Part shown: positions 6,226-13,559 of the stretch, one piece after another | Position numbering within the stretch: position 1 is the first letter of the stretch | How the letters are laid out: each line of letters opens with the position of its first letter | Assembly (NCBI GenBank): GCA_002348045.1 | Contig: DDYO01000270.1 | Span: 1-16,151, forward strand | Length of the DNA stretch: 16,151 nt | Source of the DNA: Anaerolineales bacterium UBA2232 | GTDB taxonomy: Bacteria; Chloroflexota; Anaerolineae; UBA2200 | Direction of reading: 5' to 3' | Translations under genes and position numbers: made by a program | Notes under the pieces: model-generated | Databases searched by the model: none | What the model saw: the letters and a program-made list of their open reading frames with translations, nothing else | What the model was told of the DNA's origin: nothing

Positions 6226-6437
6226 TGGAGTTCTGGGCCACATCAATGATCGGAGATGCGAGCGATGGCGCTTGGAGGAGCAGAATTGGTCTCGTTTAGC
6301 TTTGCTTCTCATGTGGCAACTGGCTGCGCAACAAGGGGGCAAGAGCCTGCTATGGGACGGTTGGTCCCGTTAAGTGGGTTCTTGCCTTTTGTATTCTCTG
6401 AAAGAACTGCAATCCCAAATTCGGCAAGGAGGCTGTG
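6226..6437 (+). ncRNA. Candidate structured 5' leader (riboswitch- or attenuator-like)
   Basis: The leader between the rightward promoter and the thiolase can fold into a compact three-way junction. P1 pairs GCCACAT (6237-6243) with ATGTGGC (6311-6317), 7 bp perfect. P2 pairs CGAGCG (6259-6264) with CGCTTG (6269-6274) around an ATGG loop, with one G-U. P3 pairs 6275-6284 with 6301-6310, 10 bp with two G-U pairs. P2 abuts P3 and P3 abuts P1, while a 15-nt single strand (6244-6258) joins P1 to P2. A terminator-like hairpin follows at 6334-6390. A closed junction followed by a terminator and then the gene is the layout of a riboswitch or attenuator. I recognise no known riboswitch or T-box consensus. 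The pairings were found by eye and need covariation support; a short independent RNA of about 165 nt is an alternative. Confidence 0.4.
6334..6395 (+). terminator. Terminator-like hairpin inside the operon leader (possible attenuator)
   Basis: Positions 6338-6348 (GGCAAGAGCCT) pair continuously with 6376-6386 (GGGTTCTTGCC), 11 bp with two G-U pairs. A second 5-bp hairpin, GGGAC (6354-6358) with GTCCC (6364-6368), sits inside. The stem is followed directly by TTTTGTATT (6387-6395). It lies upstream of the thiolase start by about 40-50 nt and downstream of the promoter. It would therefore either end a short RNA or control read-through into the operon. Confidence 0.5.
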
Positions 6438-7637
6438 ATGAGAGAGGTCGTGATCGTCGGAGGTGTTCGTACGCCCATAGGGCGACATGGCGGTGGGCTC
6501 AAGGACGTAACAGCACAAGATCTGGGGGCGCGCGTGATGAAAGAAGTGCTTTCACGCACCCAATTGGACCCTGGTCTCATTGATGATGTCATCTTTGGCT
6601 GTTGCGGCCAGTTGAGCGATGCGCCTAACCTGGCACGTGTCACCGCGCTTATGGCCGGTGTGCCGGATCACGTTCCGGGTTACACCGTACAGCGCAACTG
6701 CGCTTCGGGACAGCAGTCCATCACCAATGCGTATCAGGCTATCCAGGCCGAGGATGGGGATATCTACCTGTATGGGGGAACTGAGAGTATGTCCAACGCA
6801 CCGTACATGGTGCGGGGCGCGCGATGGGGGCTGAAACTGCGACACACGACCTTTATCGATTCCCTATGGGAGGGACTCACGGACCCCATTTGCAACCAGA
6901 TCATGGGCCGCACAGCGGAGAACCTCGCCGAGAAGTACGGTATCTCCCGTTTGGAGCAGGATGAGTACGCTGTGAACTCGCACAAGAAGGCGTTCATGGC
7001 AACCCGGACGGGCAAATTCAAGGAGGAAATCGTCCCCATTGAGATCATCAAGCGGGTGGCAGGCCAGGAAGTGGCCTCTGAGATGATCAGCCAGGACGAG
7101 TGCATCAACCCCGGCCTGTCGGTGCAGAAGGCTGCTCTGTACCCTACTGTGTTCAAAGAGGGGGGATCGGTGACCCCGGCGAACGCATGCCCGATCGCCG
7201 ATGGAGCCGCCGCTTGCCTGGTGATGTCAGCTGAAAAGGCAAAGGCGCTCGGCCTGGAACCCCTGGGCTATGTCCGCAGCTATGCGTATGCGGGCGTGGA
7301 TCCGTCTATCATGGGCATTGGACCAGCCTACGCGGTGCCCAAGGCGCTGAAGCGCGCTGGACTCAAGCTGACTGATATCGAGCTCATCGAGCTGAACGAG
7401 GCCTTTGCAGCGCAGGTGCTCGCAGTCGGCAAAGAACTGGCTGCCGATGGCTGGAATTGGGACAAGGTCAATGTCAACGGCGGCGCGATTGCTCTGGGAC
7501 ACCCCGTTGGGGCCAGTGGTGCGAGAATCGTCGTCACTCTTCTGCACGAAATGCAAAAGCGCGACCTGCGCCTGGGAATCGCCACCGAGTGTGTTGGTGG
7601 TGGTCAGGGTGGGGCGATCATCGTTGAGCGCAAATGA
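6438..7637 (+). CDS. Acetyl-CoA C-acyltransferase (thiolase)
   Basis: The 399-residue protein is a full-length type II thiolase. All the catalytic motifs are present: the nucleophile Cys88 in QRNCASGQQS, NEAFA at 320-324, GHPVGASGAR with His355, and the second catalytic Cys385 in ECVGGGQGG. It either cleaves 3-ketoacyl-CoA to acetyl-CoA and a shortened acyl-CoA, or condenses two acetyl-CoA to acetoacetyl-CoA when the pathway runs in the synthetic direction. Sequence alone does not separate the AtoB-type from the FadA-type role. ATG at 6438 is chosen because AAGGAGG (6426-6432) lies 5 nt upstream; a GTG one codon earlier is too close to it. It is the first gene of the plus-strand operon and follows the structured leader. 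Confidence 0.95.
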   Translation: MREVVIVGGVRTPIGRHGGGLKDVTAQDLGARVMKEVLSRTQLDPGLIDDVIFGCCGQLSDAPNLARVTALMAGVPDHVPGYTVQRNCASGQQSITNAYQAIQAEDGDIYLYGGTESMSNAPYMVRGARWGLKLRHTTFIDSLWEGLTDPICNQIMGRTAENLAEKYGISRLEQDEYAVNSHKKAFMATRTGKFKEEIVPIEIIKRVAGQEVASEMISQDECINPGLSVQKAALYPTVFKEGGSVTPANACPIADGAAACLVMSAEKAKALGLEPLGYVRSYAYAGVDPSIMGIGPAYAVPKALKRAGLKLTDIELIELNEAFAAQVLAVGKELAADGWNWDKVNVNGGAIALGHPVGASGARIVVTLLHEMQKRDLRLGIATECVGGGQGGAIIVERK

Positions 7638-7686
7638 CAGTAGAAGCCGACTTTAGCTCTACGGACATCTGGAAGGAGAAGAGAGA

Positions 7687-8907
7687 ATGTACATTTTCAA
7701 AGCAGCGGTAGTGGGTGCGGGGTTCATGGGTGGCGGCATTGCACAGGTGATCACGTTCTCGGGCCTGCCGGTGGTGATGAAGGATATCGAACAGGGCATG
7801 CTGGACAAGGGCATGGATGCCCTGCGCAGCATCTACCAGCGGCGCGTAGATACTGGCAAGATGAGCGCTGGCGACATGGAGGCCAAGACTAGCTTGGTCA
7901 CACCAACCCTGCGGTATGAGGACTTGGCCGACGTTGACATTGTGATCGAGGCGGTACCGGAGATCATGAGCGTCAAGCGGCGGGTTCTGGAAGAGTTGGA
8001 CGGCGTTTGCCCCGAACACACGATCTTTGCCTCCAACACCTCGGCGCTGTCCATTTCTGAGATGGCAGCGGCAACCAAGCGCCCTCAGAAGGTCATCGGG
8101 ATGCACTTTTTCAGCCCGGCCCACGTGATGAAACTCGTGGAGATCATTCCCGGGCTCGATACCTCCCAGGAGACCATTGACGATGTAGTCGCTTTTACTG
8201 AATCCTTGCGCAAGATCGCAGTGGTGGTTCAGGAGTGCCCCGGGTTCCTGGTGAACCGCCTGTTGATGCCTTATCTGAATGAGGCTGCTCTGGTGCTGCA
8301 GGAAGGGGCTGCCAGCGCGCGGGAAATGGATGAAGAGATGGTCAAGTTTGGCTGGCCCATGGGCCCCTTCACTCTGATGGACATGCTGGGCATTGATGTG
8401 GTCTATCACACGGCAGAATACCTGGGTCAGGAGTACGGGGTGGAGATCCCACCACTGTTCAAGGCGTTGTTCGATGCGGGCCGGCTAGGGGAAAAAGCCG
8501 GAGCTGGGTTCTACGGCTACGGAGACCAGACGGACCAGCCCGTCTTGGACATGATCAAGCAGCTTCAGGCCGAGGGCAAGGTGCAAACAGGGACTACCTT
8601 TACCTGGCAGCGATTGATGATGCCTATGATCAATGAAGCAGTCCAGTGTATCACTGAGAACATTGCGCCTCCGGACAAGATCGATATGGCCATGATCGCT
8701 GGCACCGGCATGAAGTATGCCGATGAGAGAGTTGGGCCGCTCCAACTGGCGGACATCCTTGGTCTGGATGTGGTGCTCGGAGAGCTGGAAAAGTTGCAGG
8801 CACAATACGGCGCTCGTTTCCGACCCGCGCGACTGCTCAAGACCAAGGTCCGGGCCAAGCATCTGGGCAAGGCATCGGGCAAAGGCTTTTTCGAATACAC
8901 CAGCTAG
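7687..8907 (+). CDS. 3-hydroxyacyl-CoA dehydrogenase with two C-terminal domains
   Basis: This NAD-dependent enzyme oxidises L-3-hydroxyacyl-CoA to 3-ketoacyl-CoA, the step before the thiolase. The N-terminal Rossmann domain (about 1-185) has the dinucleotide loop GAGFMG (10-15). Catalytic residues visible are Ser119 (SNTSALS), His140 (MHFFSPAHVM) and Asn190 (CPGFLVNRLL), with Glu152 pairing with the His. Two helical dimerisation-type domains follow, at about 187-278 (ending GAGFYGYG) and 305-406 (ending GKGFFEY). At 406 residues it is longer than the roughly 280-residue clostridial Hbd. It resembles the dehydrogenase half of FadB/FadJ without the hydratase half, which here is a separate downstream gene. 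An AAGGAGA-type ribosome binding site precedes the ATG, and the thiolase stop lies 49 nt upstream. Confidence 0.95.
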   Translation: MYIFKAAVVGAGFMGGGIAQVITFSGLPVVMKDIEQGMLDKGMDALRSIYQRRVDTGKMSAGDMEAKTSLVTPTLRYEDLADVDIVIEAVPEIMSVKRRVLEELDGVCPEHTIFASNTSALSISEMAAATKRPQKVIGMHFFSPAHVMKLVEIIPGLDTSQETIDDVVAFTESLRKIAVVVQECPGFLVNRLLMPYLNEAALVLQEGAASAREMDEEMVKFGWPMGPFTLMDMLGIDVVYHTAEYLGQEYGVEIPPLFKALFDAGRLGEKAGAGFYGYGDQTDQPVLDMIKQLQAEGKVQTGTTFTWQRLMMPMINEAVQCITENIAPPDKIDMAMIAGTGMKYADERVGPLQLADILGLDVVLGELEKLQAQYGARFRPARLLKTKVRAKHLGKASGKGFFEYTS

Positions 8908-8928
8908 CATGCAGTAGAAGCTTGGAAT

Positions 8929-8947
8929 CAGGTCCCAAAAGGGCCTG
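8929..8947 (+). other. Small intergenic hairpin before the enoyl-CoA hydratase
   Basis: CAGGTCCC, an AAAA loop and GGGCCTG make a 7-bp stem with one bulged T in the gap between the dehydrogenase and hydratase genes. No T-run follows, so it is unlikely to terminate. It could be an mRNA-stabilising or processing structure. The evidence is pairing only. Confidence 0.25.
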
Positions 8948-8988
8948 GGTACACACCCATGACAACAGTCGTGAAAGGAGTAACACCA

Positions 8989-9789
8989 ATGGCAGAGCGA
9001 CAATACGTGAAACTTGCCGTCGAGGACCGCATTGCGACCCTTACGATTGATCATCCACCGGCCAATGCGTTCAACGCACAAACGATCAGCGACCTGGGAG
9101 GCGCGTTTGACGAGGCGGAGAGCAACCCTGACGTCCGAGTGATCATCATCACCGGAGCTGGACAGTTCGCCTTCGTGGCCGGCGCCGACATCAATGAAAT
9201 CAAGGCACAAGTGGATGCGTATAAGGCAGGCCAGCCGTTTAACCGGGAGCTGATTCAGCAAGGGCAGCAGTTGTTCAACAAGATTGAGGCGAGCTCCAAG
9301 CCAGTTATCGCCGCAATCAACGCGGTTTGCCTTGGCGGCGGCATGGAGCTGGCGATGGCCTGTCACATCCGCATTGCCTCCGATACGGCGCGCTTTGGGC
9401 AGCCTGAGGTGAACCTAGGCCTGCTGCCGGCATGGGGTGGCACCGCTCGGCTACCTCGGCTGGTTGGGCGTGGCAAGGCCATCGAGTTGATCCTGACCGG
9501 AGACTTGATCACTGCTCAGGAGGCAGCTCGGCTCAACCTGGTCAACAAGGTGGTGCCGGCGGGTCAGGTAGTCAAGACCGCCCAGGACCTGGCAAAGAAG
9601 ATCTGCTCCAAGAGCGGCGTGGCTGTGGCCGCGATCCTCGAGGCCATTCACCATGGGATGGAGAGCAACCTGGTGGATGCCCTGAAGCGGGAGCAGGACA
9701 AGTTCGCGGCTCTGGCTGCTACCGAGGATGGATTTGAGGGCCTGAGCGCTTTCCTGCAGAAGCGGCAGCCCAAGTTTCAGGACAAGTAG
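8989..9789 (+). CDS. Enoyl-CoA hydratase (crotonase family)
   Basis: The 266-residue protein has the size and motifs of a classical enoyl-CoA hydratase, which adds water to trans-2-enoyl-CoA to give 3-hydroxyacyl-CoA. The oxyanion-hole segments are AFVAGADI (61-68) and CLGGGMELA (114-122). The two catalytic glutamates are Glu120 (GGGMELAMA) and Glu140 (FGQPEVNLG), 20 residues apart as in rat mitochondrial hydratase. The A-rich C-terminal helix pair is also present. The ATG at 8989 is preferred because AGGAG ends 8 nt upstream; an in-frame ATG at 8959 has no ribosome binding site and would add ten residues. It follows the dehydrogenase by 81 nt. In the synthetic direction the enzyme would act as a crotonase (Crt). 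Confidence 0.94.
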   Translation: MAERQYVKLAVEDRIATLTIDHPPANAFNAQTISDLGGAFDEAESNPDVRVIIITGAGQFAFVAGADINEIKAQVDAYKAGQPFNRELIQQGQQLFNKIEASSKPVIAAINAVCLGGGMELAMACHIRIASDTARFGQPEVNLGLLPAWGGTARLPRLVGRGKAIELILTGDLITAQEAARLNLVNKVVPAGQVVKTAQDLAKKICSKSGVAVAAILEAIHHGMESNLVDALKREQDKFAALAATEDGFEGLSAFLQKRQPKFQDK

Positions 9790-10000
9790 CAATTGACGCG
9801 ACCCATCGTGGAGGGGATAGGAGCTCTGAACCGGAACTCGGGCGCCAGCTGCTGTTCCCTCCCGATGCATCGTCTCTTGGTAACCCGGGGGAGACGAGTT
9901 GCGACCCTGCAGCCCCCGAACGGCGCTACCGCGGGTGAGGTGAATCGGCGCACGGGGCGTCGTGCTGCATGTAAAAACCTGAACGCTGAAGGAGGAGGCG
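9790..10000 (+). other. 211-nt intergenic region with a possible pseudoknot and weak promoter
   Basis: This is the longest gap inside the plus-strand operon. TTGACG at 9793-9798 with GATAGG 17 nt later (9816-9821) is a weak promoter candidate. Further on, TCGTCTC (9870-9876) pairs with GAGACGA (9891-9897), while CGGGG (9886-9890) can pair with CCCCG (9914-9918). The two stems interleave as in an H-type pseudoknot. A strong AAGGAGGAGG ribosome binding site ends the region. No coding potential is evident. The gap may hold an internal promoter or a processing site that sets separate expression of the acyl-CoA dehydrogenase and etfB. Confidence 0.3.
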
Positions 10001-11173
10001 ATGGACTTTACATTCCCGAAAGAGTATGAACTGCTCCGCCGCATGATCAGGGAATTCGCCGAAAAAGAGGTGGCTCCTCTGGCTGAAGAGATTGATCGTG
10101 ACGAACGCGTACCAATGGAGACGCTCCACAAGGCGGCGAAGCTGGGACTGATGGGGGTCCCGTTTCCGCAGAAATACGGTGGTGCTGGAGCTGGTGAGAT
10201 TGGCTACTGCATCCTCATGGAGGAGCTCAACAAGGTCTGCGCATCCACCGCCACGGTGATTGGAGCGCATACCGGCATCGGCGCCATGGCCATCTATCTG
10301 GATGGTACTGAAGAACAAAAGATGAAATATCTGGTGCCGCTGGCTCGGGGAGAGAAGATAGGGGCCTTTGCCCTGACCGAGCCCAATGCGGGCTCCGACG
10401 CTGCGGCGATCCAGACGCGAGCCGTGCGTGATGGCGGAGACTTTGTCCTCAACGGATCCAAGCTGTGGATTACCAATGGCGATATCGCCGATGTGATCAG
10501 CGTTCTTGCCGTCACAGACCCCGCCCTTGGCGCGCGAGGCGGTGTGACCGCTTTTATCGTGGAGAAGGACTTTCCCGGCTTTGTGGTGGGTCACCGAGAG
10601 GAAAAGATGGGCATCCGCGGATCGTCCACGGCGGAGCTCTATTTTGAAGACTGCCGCGTGCCGGCAGAAAACGTTCTGGGCCAGTTTGGGGCCGGATTTC
10701 TGACCTTTATGAAGACGCTGGACATTGGGCGCATCAGCCTGGCGGCGGGCTGTGTGGGGGCTACGGACCAGGCACTGGAAATGAGCATGGAATTTGCCAA
10801 GAGTCGCTACCAGTTTGGGGCTCCGATCGCGGCCAAGCAGGCCATTCAATGGATGATCGCTGATATGGCCATCGAGCTGGAAGGTCTGCGCTCGCTGGTC
10901 TACCGCACGGCGTCGATGGTTGACCGGGGCGAGATGGGCCGCGAGTTCAGCACCATGGCAGCTATGTGCAAGGTCATGGGCTCCGAGGTTGCCTGCCGGG
11001 CCGCTGATGTGGCCGTTCAGGTCCACGGAGGCATGGGCTACATGAAAAAGTACCCCATCGAGCGCATGTACCGAGATGCGCGCATCACCCGTATCTTTGA
11101 GGGGACCAACGAGGTACAGCGAGAGATCATCGCGCGCAACCTCTTCCGCAGGGTTGGGCTTCGGCTGCGGTGA
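10001..11173 (+). CDS. Acyl-CoA dehydrogenase (butyryl-/short-chain type)
   Basis: This FAD enzyme interconverts saturated acyl-CoA and 2-enoyl-CoA and passes electrons to, or takes them from, the electron-transfer flavoprotein encoded next door. The 390-residue protein has the usual three domains: an N-terminal helical domain to about 120, a beta domain (about 121-230), and a C-terminal helical domain. Family motifs are FALTEPNAGSDAA and the FAD-contacting KLWITNG in the beta domain, and VQVHGGMGYMKKYPIERMYRDARI near the end. The catalytic base is Glu367 in RIFEGTNEVQR, the position used by short- and medium-chain enzymes. The ATG at 10001 has an excellent AAGGAGGAGG site. Adjacent etfB and a ferredoxin-bearing EtfA suggest a bifurcating Bcd-Etf complex, but chain length cannot be read directly. 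Confidence 0.95.
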   Translation: MDFTFPKEYELLRRMIREFAEKEVAPLAEEIDRDERVPMETLHKAAKLGLMGVPFPQKYGGAGAGEIGYCILMEELNKVCASTATVIGAHTGIGAMAIYLDGTEEQKMKYLVPLARGEKIGAFALTEPNAGSDAAAIQTRAVRDGGDFVLNGSKLWITNGDIADVISVLAVTDPALGARGGVTAFIVEKDFPGFVVGHREEKMGIRGSSTAELYFEDCRVPAENVLGQFGAGFLTFMKTLDIGRISLAAGCVGATDQALEMSMEFAKSRYQFGAPIAAKQAIQWMIADMAIELEGLRSLVYRTASMVDRGEMGREFSTMAAMCKVMGSEVACRAADVAVQVHGGMGYMKKYPIERMYRDARITRIFEGTNEVQREIIARNLFRRVGLRLR

Positions 11174-11209
11174 TGATGCAGTCCAGATCACCAGGAGGTA
11201 AAACCAATC

Positions 11210-11995
11210 ATGAAGGTTATCGTGCTGATCAAGCAGGTTCCGGACACCAACGAAGTCCGGCTCGATCCCAGGACGGGCACGCTGATCCGTGAAGGGGTAC
11301 CCAGCATCATCAACCCTGAGGACAAGAATGCTCTGGAAGAGGCCCTCAAACTGAAAGAGTCTCACGGAGCGAGGGTGGTGGTGGTATCCATGGGCCCGCT
11401 TCAGGCTGAGGATGCTCTGCGGGAAGCACTGGCCATGGGCGCTGACGAGGCTATCTTGTTGACGGACCGGGCCTTTGCCGGTTCTGACACGTGGGCCACG
11501 GCAACGGCCCTGGGCTATGCGGTGAAAAAGATCGGAGACTATGATCTCGTGCTCTGCGGGCGCCAGGCTATCGACGGCGACACGGCACAGGTGGGTCCAC
11601 AGCTCGCCGAGTTCCTCGATCTTCCTCAGGTTACCTATGTCAGGGAGCTGACGGTGGAAGACGGCCGGGTGAAAGCTGTGCGGGTCCTTGAAGACGGCTT
11701 TGAGGAGATCGCAGCAGAACTACCTGCGCTGTTGACCATTACCAAGGAGGCTAACGCTCCGCGGTATCCTTCGGCCGGTGCCATCATCACGGCCTACCGC
11801 GAACAGGGCGTGAGCCGGTGGGGGGTAGCCGAGGTTGAGGCCGATGTGGAACAGATGGGGCTCAAAGGCTCGCCTACCCAGGTGAAGCGCAGCTTTACGC
11901 CGCCACCCAAGGAACCAGGACAGATGCTGAAAGGCAGTCCATCGGAAATGGCGAAAGACATGGTCGCCATGTTACGTCAGAAGAATATCATCTAG
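11210..11995 (+). CDS. etfB: Electron transfer flavoprotein, beta subunit
   Basis: The 261-residue protein begins MKVIVLIKQVPDTNEVRLD, the classic EtfB start. It has the nucleotide-binding segments VVSMGPLQAEDALREALAMG (around 58-77), GSDTWATA (91-98) and CGRQAIDGDTAQVGPQLAE (116-134). With EtfA it forms the heterodimer that moves electrons between the acyl-CoA dehydrogenase and other carriers. The CGRQAIDGDTAQVGP segment is typical of the EtfB group that includes known bifurcating enzymes, in which this subunit binds the bifurcating FAD and NADH; I recall this from the family and did not align it. A GGAGG site lies upstream, and the acyl-CoA dehydrogenase ends 36 nt before. Unusually, its partner etfA is not next but 2.8 kb downstream. 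Confidence 0.95.
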   Translation: MKVIVLIKQVPDTNEVRLDPRTGTLIREGVPSIINPEDKNALEEALKLKESHGARVVVVSMGPLQAEDALREALAMGADEAILLTDRAFAGSDTWATATALGYAVKKIGDYDLVLCGRQAIDGDTAQVGPQLAEFLDLPQVTYVRELTVEDGRVKAVRVLEDGFEEIAAELPALLTITKEANAPRYPSAGAIITAYREQGVSRWGVAEVEADVEQMGLKGSPTQVKRSFTPPPKEPGQMLKGSPSEMAKDMVAMLRQKNII

Positions 11996-12009
11996 GCACT
12001 GGAGCAAGC

Positions 12010-12822
12010 ATGAAAGTCTACATTTCGGTCGACATGGAAGGCAGTTCTGGCATCGTGGATTGGGGACAGGTAACCGATGGCGACCGCGAGTACGAGCGTG
12101 GTCGGAAGCTTATGACCGCAGATGCGAACGCCGCAGTGGAAGGTGCGTTGGCAGGTGGGGCTTCCCAGGTTCTGGTGGCGGATTCGCATGGCTCCAAGAT
12201 GAACTTGCTCATCGAAGACCTGCATCCGGCGGCCGAGCTGATTCGCGGGCGCGTCAAACCTTTCCCCATGATGCAGGGTATCAACGAGGAGTGTGATGTG
12301 GCGCTGTTTGTGGCGTACCATGCCCGGGCTGGATCACTGCATGCTGTCTTGAACCATACGTGGCAGCTCTCTGTCCTGGACGTAACGCTGAACGGCAAGC
12401 CGGTCGGCGAGCTGGGCATCAACGCTGCCCTGGCGGCGCACTTTGGCGTCCCTGTCGCCTTGGTTACAGGAGACCAGGCCGTTGTGAACGAGGCCAGGGA
12501 TCTACTGGGTGACATCGAGACCGTTGTCGTAAAGTCAGCCTATGGCATGAACGCTGCTCGTTGTGTGCCGCCCAGCAAGGCGGTGGGAATGATCCGGGAA
12601 GCGGCGCAACGTGCAGTGCGGCACGGCCTGCGGCGCTTTGAGCTCACAACCCCGGTCACCTTGCGGGTGTCGTTCCATCAAAGCATGGAGGCCGAGATGG
12701 CTGAGGGCATGCCTGGCACACGGAGAGTGGATGGCCGGACGGTGGAATTCGTCGCGTCGGACATGTTGGAAGCCCACGGCGCTTTCCGATCGCTGGTACG
12801 TTTGGCCAATACGGCCAAGTAA
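12010..12822 (+). CDS. M55 family D-aminopeptidase (DppA-like)
   Basis: The 270-residue protein aligns by eye along its length with Bacillus subtilis DppA, a zinc-dependent D-aminopeptidase that releases D-amino acids such as D-Ala from the N-terminus of short peptides. Zinc ligands are visible at the expected spots: Asp8 and Glu10 (SVDMEGSSG), His60 (ADSHG), His104 (AYHARAG) and Glu134 (GELGINA). The conserved active-site His115 is in VLNHTW. There is no signal peptide, so it should be cytoplasmic, where it could process peptides recovered from cell-wall turnover or uptake. Its start has GGAG 5 nt upstream and lies 14 nt after etfB. Sitting between the two etf genes, it is probably co-expressed with the acyl-CoA pathway. 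Confidence 0.92.
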   Translation: MKVYISVDMEGSSGIVDWGQVTDGDREYERGRKLMTADANAAVEGALAGGASQVLVADSHGSKMNLLIEDLHPAAELIRGRVKPFPMMQGINEECDVALFVAYHARAGSLHAVLNHTWQLSVLDVTLNGKPVGELGINAALAAHFGVPVALVTGDQAVVNEARDLLGDIETVVVKSAYGMNAARCVPPSKAVGMIREAAQRAVRHGLRRFELTTPVTLRVSFHQSMEAEMAEGMPGTRRVDGRTVEFVASDMLEAHGAFRSLVRLANTAK

Positions 12823-12853
12823 GAGCGGAGGCAAAACGCCATTGCGACGGCAG

Positions 12854-13549
12854 ATGACCGGTGAGAATCATCTATGGGCGCTGTTTGACCTTGATGAAAC
12901 CCTCTACCCGAAGGGTTCCGGAGTGATGGAAGCAGTTCGAGACCGGATTGACAGCTACATGATGGAGCGTTTGGGCTTGGACGAAGAGACCGTTAGGGTG
13001 TTGCGTCCACGTTATCGTCAGGAGTACGGAACAGCCCTGGCTGGCCTGCTGGTGGATTACCAGGTGGACGCGGAGGACTATTTGTCCTACGTTCACGATG
13101 TGCCGTTGGAGGAGTACCTCTCCGTGAACCGGGTGCTGGATCAGGCACTGGGGCAGGTCCCCTGGAGGAAGGCCGTGTTCACCAGCTCTACCCGTATGCA
13201 CGCCGACCGGGTGCTGGCTGCATTGGGCATCACACATCATTTTGAGCGTATCTATGATGTATCCAACACCGGCTATGTGGGCAAGCCCTATCCGCAGGCC
13301 TACCAGGCAGTGGTGCAAGCACTGCAGGTGTGCGCCAGCGATTGCATCATGATCGAGGACCATCTGCCTAACCTGCGAGCTCCCCGGGAGTTGGGGATGA
13401 TAACCGTTCTGGTTGGCGCCACTGCCCTGGCTGACGGTGTGGACTTTGTGATCGACCGGGTTGAAGACATTGTTCAGGTGGCGACGGCTCTCGAGCGCAG
13501 ACGCGTGGACCTGGGGCCAACGATTGCAAGCCCATGTGGAGGGAGGTAG
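12854..13549 (+). CDS. HAD family hydrolase (pyrimidine 5'-nucleotidase/phosphatase-like)
   Basis: The 231-residue protein has the four HAD motifs: FDLDETLYP with nucleophile Asp12 and acid/base Asp14, FTSST around 109-113, the lysine in GYVGKPYPQAY (Lys144), and IEDHLPNL with Glu168 and Asp169 for magnesium. A helical cap domain lies between motifs I and II (about 20-90). The LDETLYP start and IEDHLPN end are typical of the SDT1/pyrimidine 5'-nucleotidase branch, which dephosphorylates nucleotides or other small phosphates; the true substrate is unknown. The start is uncertain. ATG at 12854 gives a normal N-terminus but lies 22 nt after GGAGG (12827-12831), whereas an in-frame TTG at 12842 lies 10 nt after it and would add four residues. 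It is the middle gene of the three that separate etfB from etfA. Confidence 0.87.
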   Translation: MTGENHLWALFDLDETLYPKGSGVMEAVRDRIDSYMMERLGLDEETVRVLRPRYRQEYGTALAGLLVDYQVDAEDYLSYVHDVPLEEYLSVNRVLDQALGQVPWRKAVFTSSTRMHADRVLAALGITHHFERIYDVSNTGYVGKPYPQAYQAVVQALQVCASDCIMIEDHLPNLRAPRELGMITVLVGATALADGVDFVIDRVEDIVQVATALERRRVDLGPTIASPCGGR

Positions 13550-13559
13550 TAAGCTATCC

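Noticed and set aside
6218..6373. ATG within the -10 box opening a frame of about 50 codons.
   Set aside because: If the promoter is real, the ATG lies upstream of the transcript start. There is no ribosome binding site.
6226..6437. T-box, TPP, cobalamin, glycine or SAM riboswitch in the leader.
   Set aside because: None of their conserved core motifs was found; only a generic junction-plus-terminator layout is visible.
6256..6438. A 60-codon frame inside the leader that ends in TGATG over the thiolase start, suggesting a coupled leader peptide.
   Set aside because: Its GGAG lies directly against the ATG with no spacing, the product shows no recognisable pattern, and it runs through the terminator-like stem. 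The structured-RNA reading explains the region better. It stays open as a weak alternative.
7182..7230. Thiolase motif reading NACPIADGAAA where textbook enzymes have NASGxNDGAAA, which looked like an active-site change.
   Set aside because: NxCP-type versions are common in functional thiolases, and all catalytic Cys/His residues are intact.
7618..9366. Long minus-strand frames (7618-8409 and 8485-9366).
   Set aside because: Both are antisense shadows of the dehydrogenase and hydratase genes, without family motifs or ribosome binding sites.
9926..11365. A 479-codon open frame on the minus strand.
   Set aside because: It runs antisense to the acyl-CoA dehydrogenase and etfB. Its His- and Arg-rich composition is typical of the mirror frame of a GC-rich gene.
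12611..12853. N-terminal extension of the HAD hydrolase frame back to 12611.
   Set aside because: It overlaps the M55 peptidase gene in another frame; HAD motif I begins properly just after 12854.
13461..13559. Earlier start of the aminotransferase at 13461.
   Set aside because: The extra residues come from out-of-frame HAD sequence and do not resemble the family's N-terminus.
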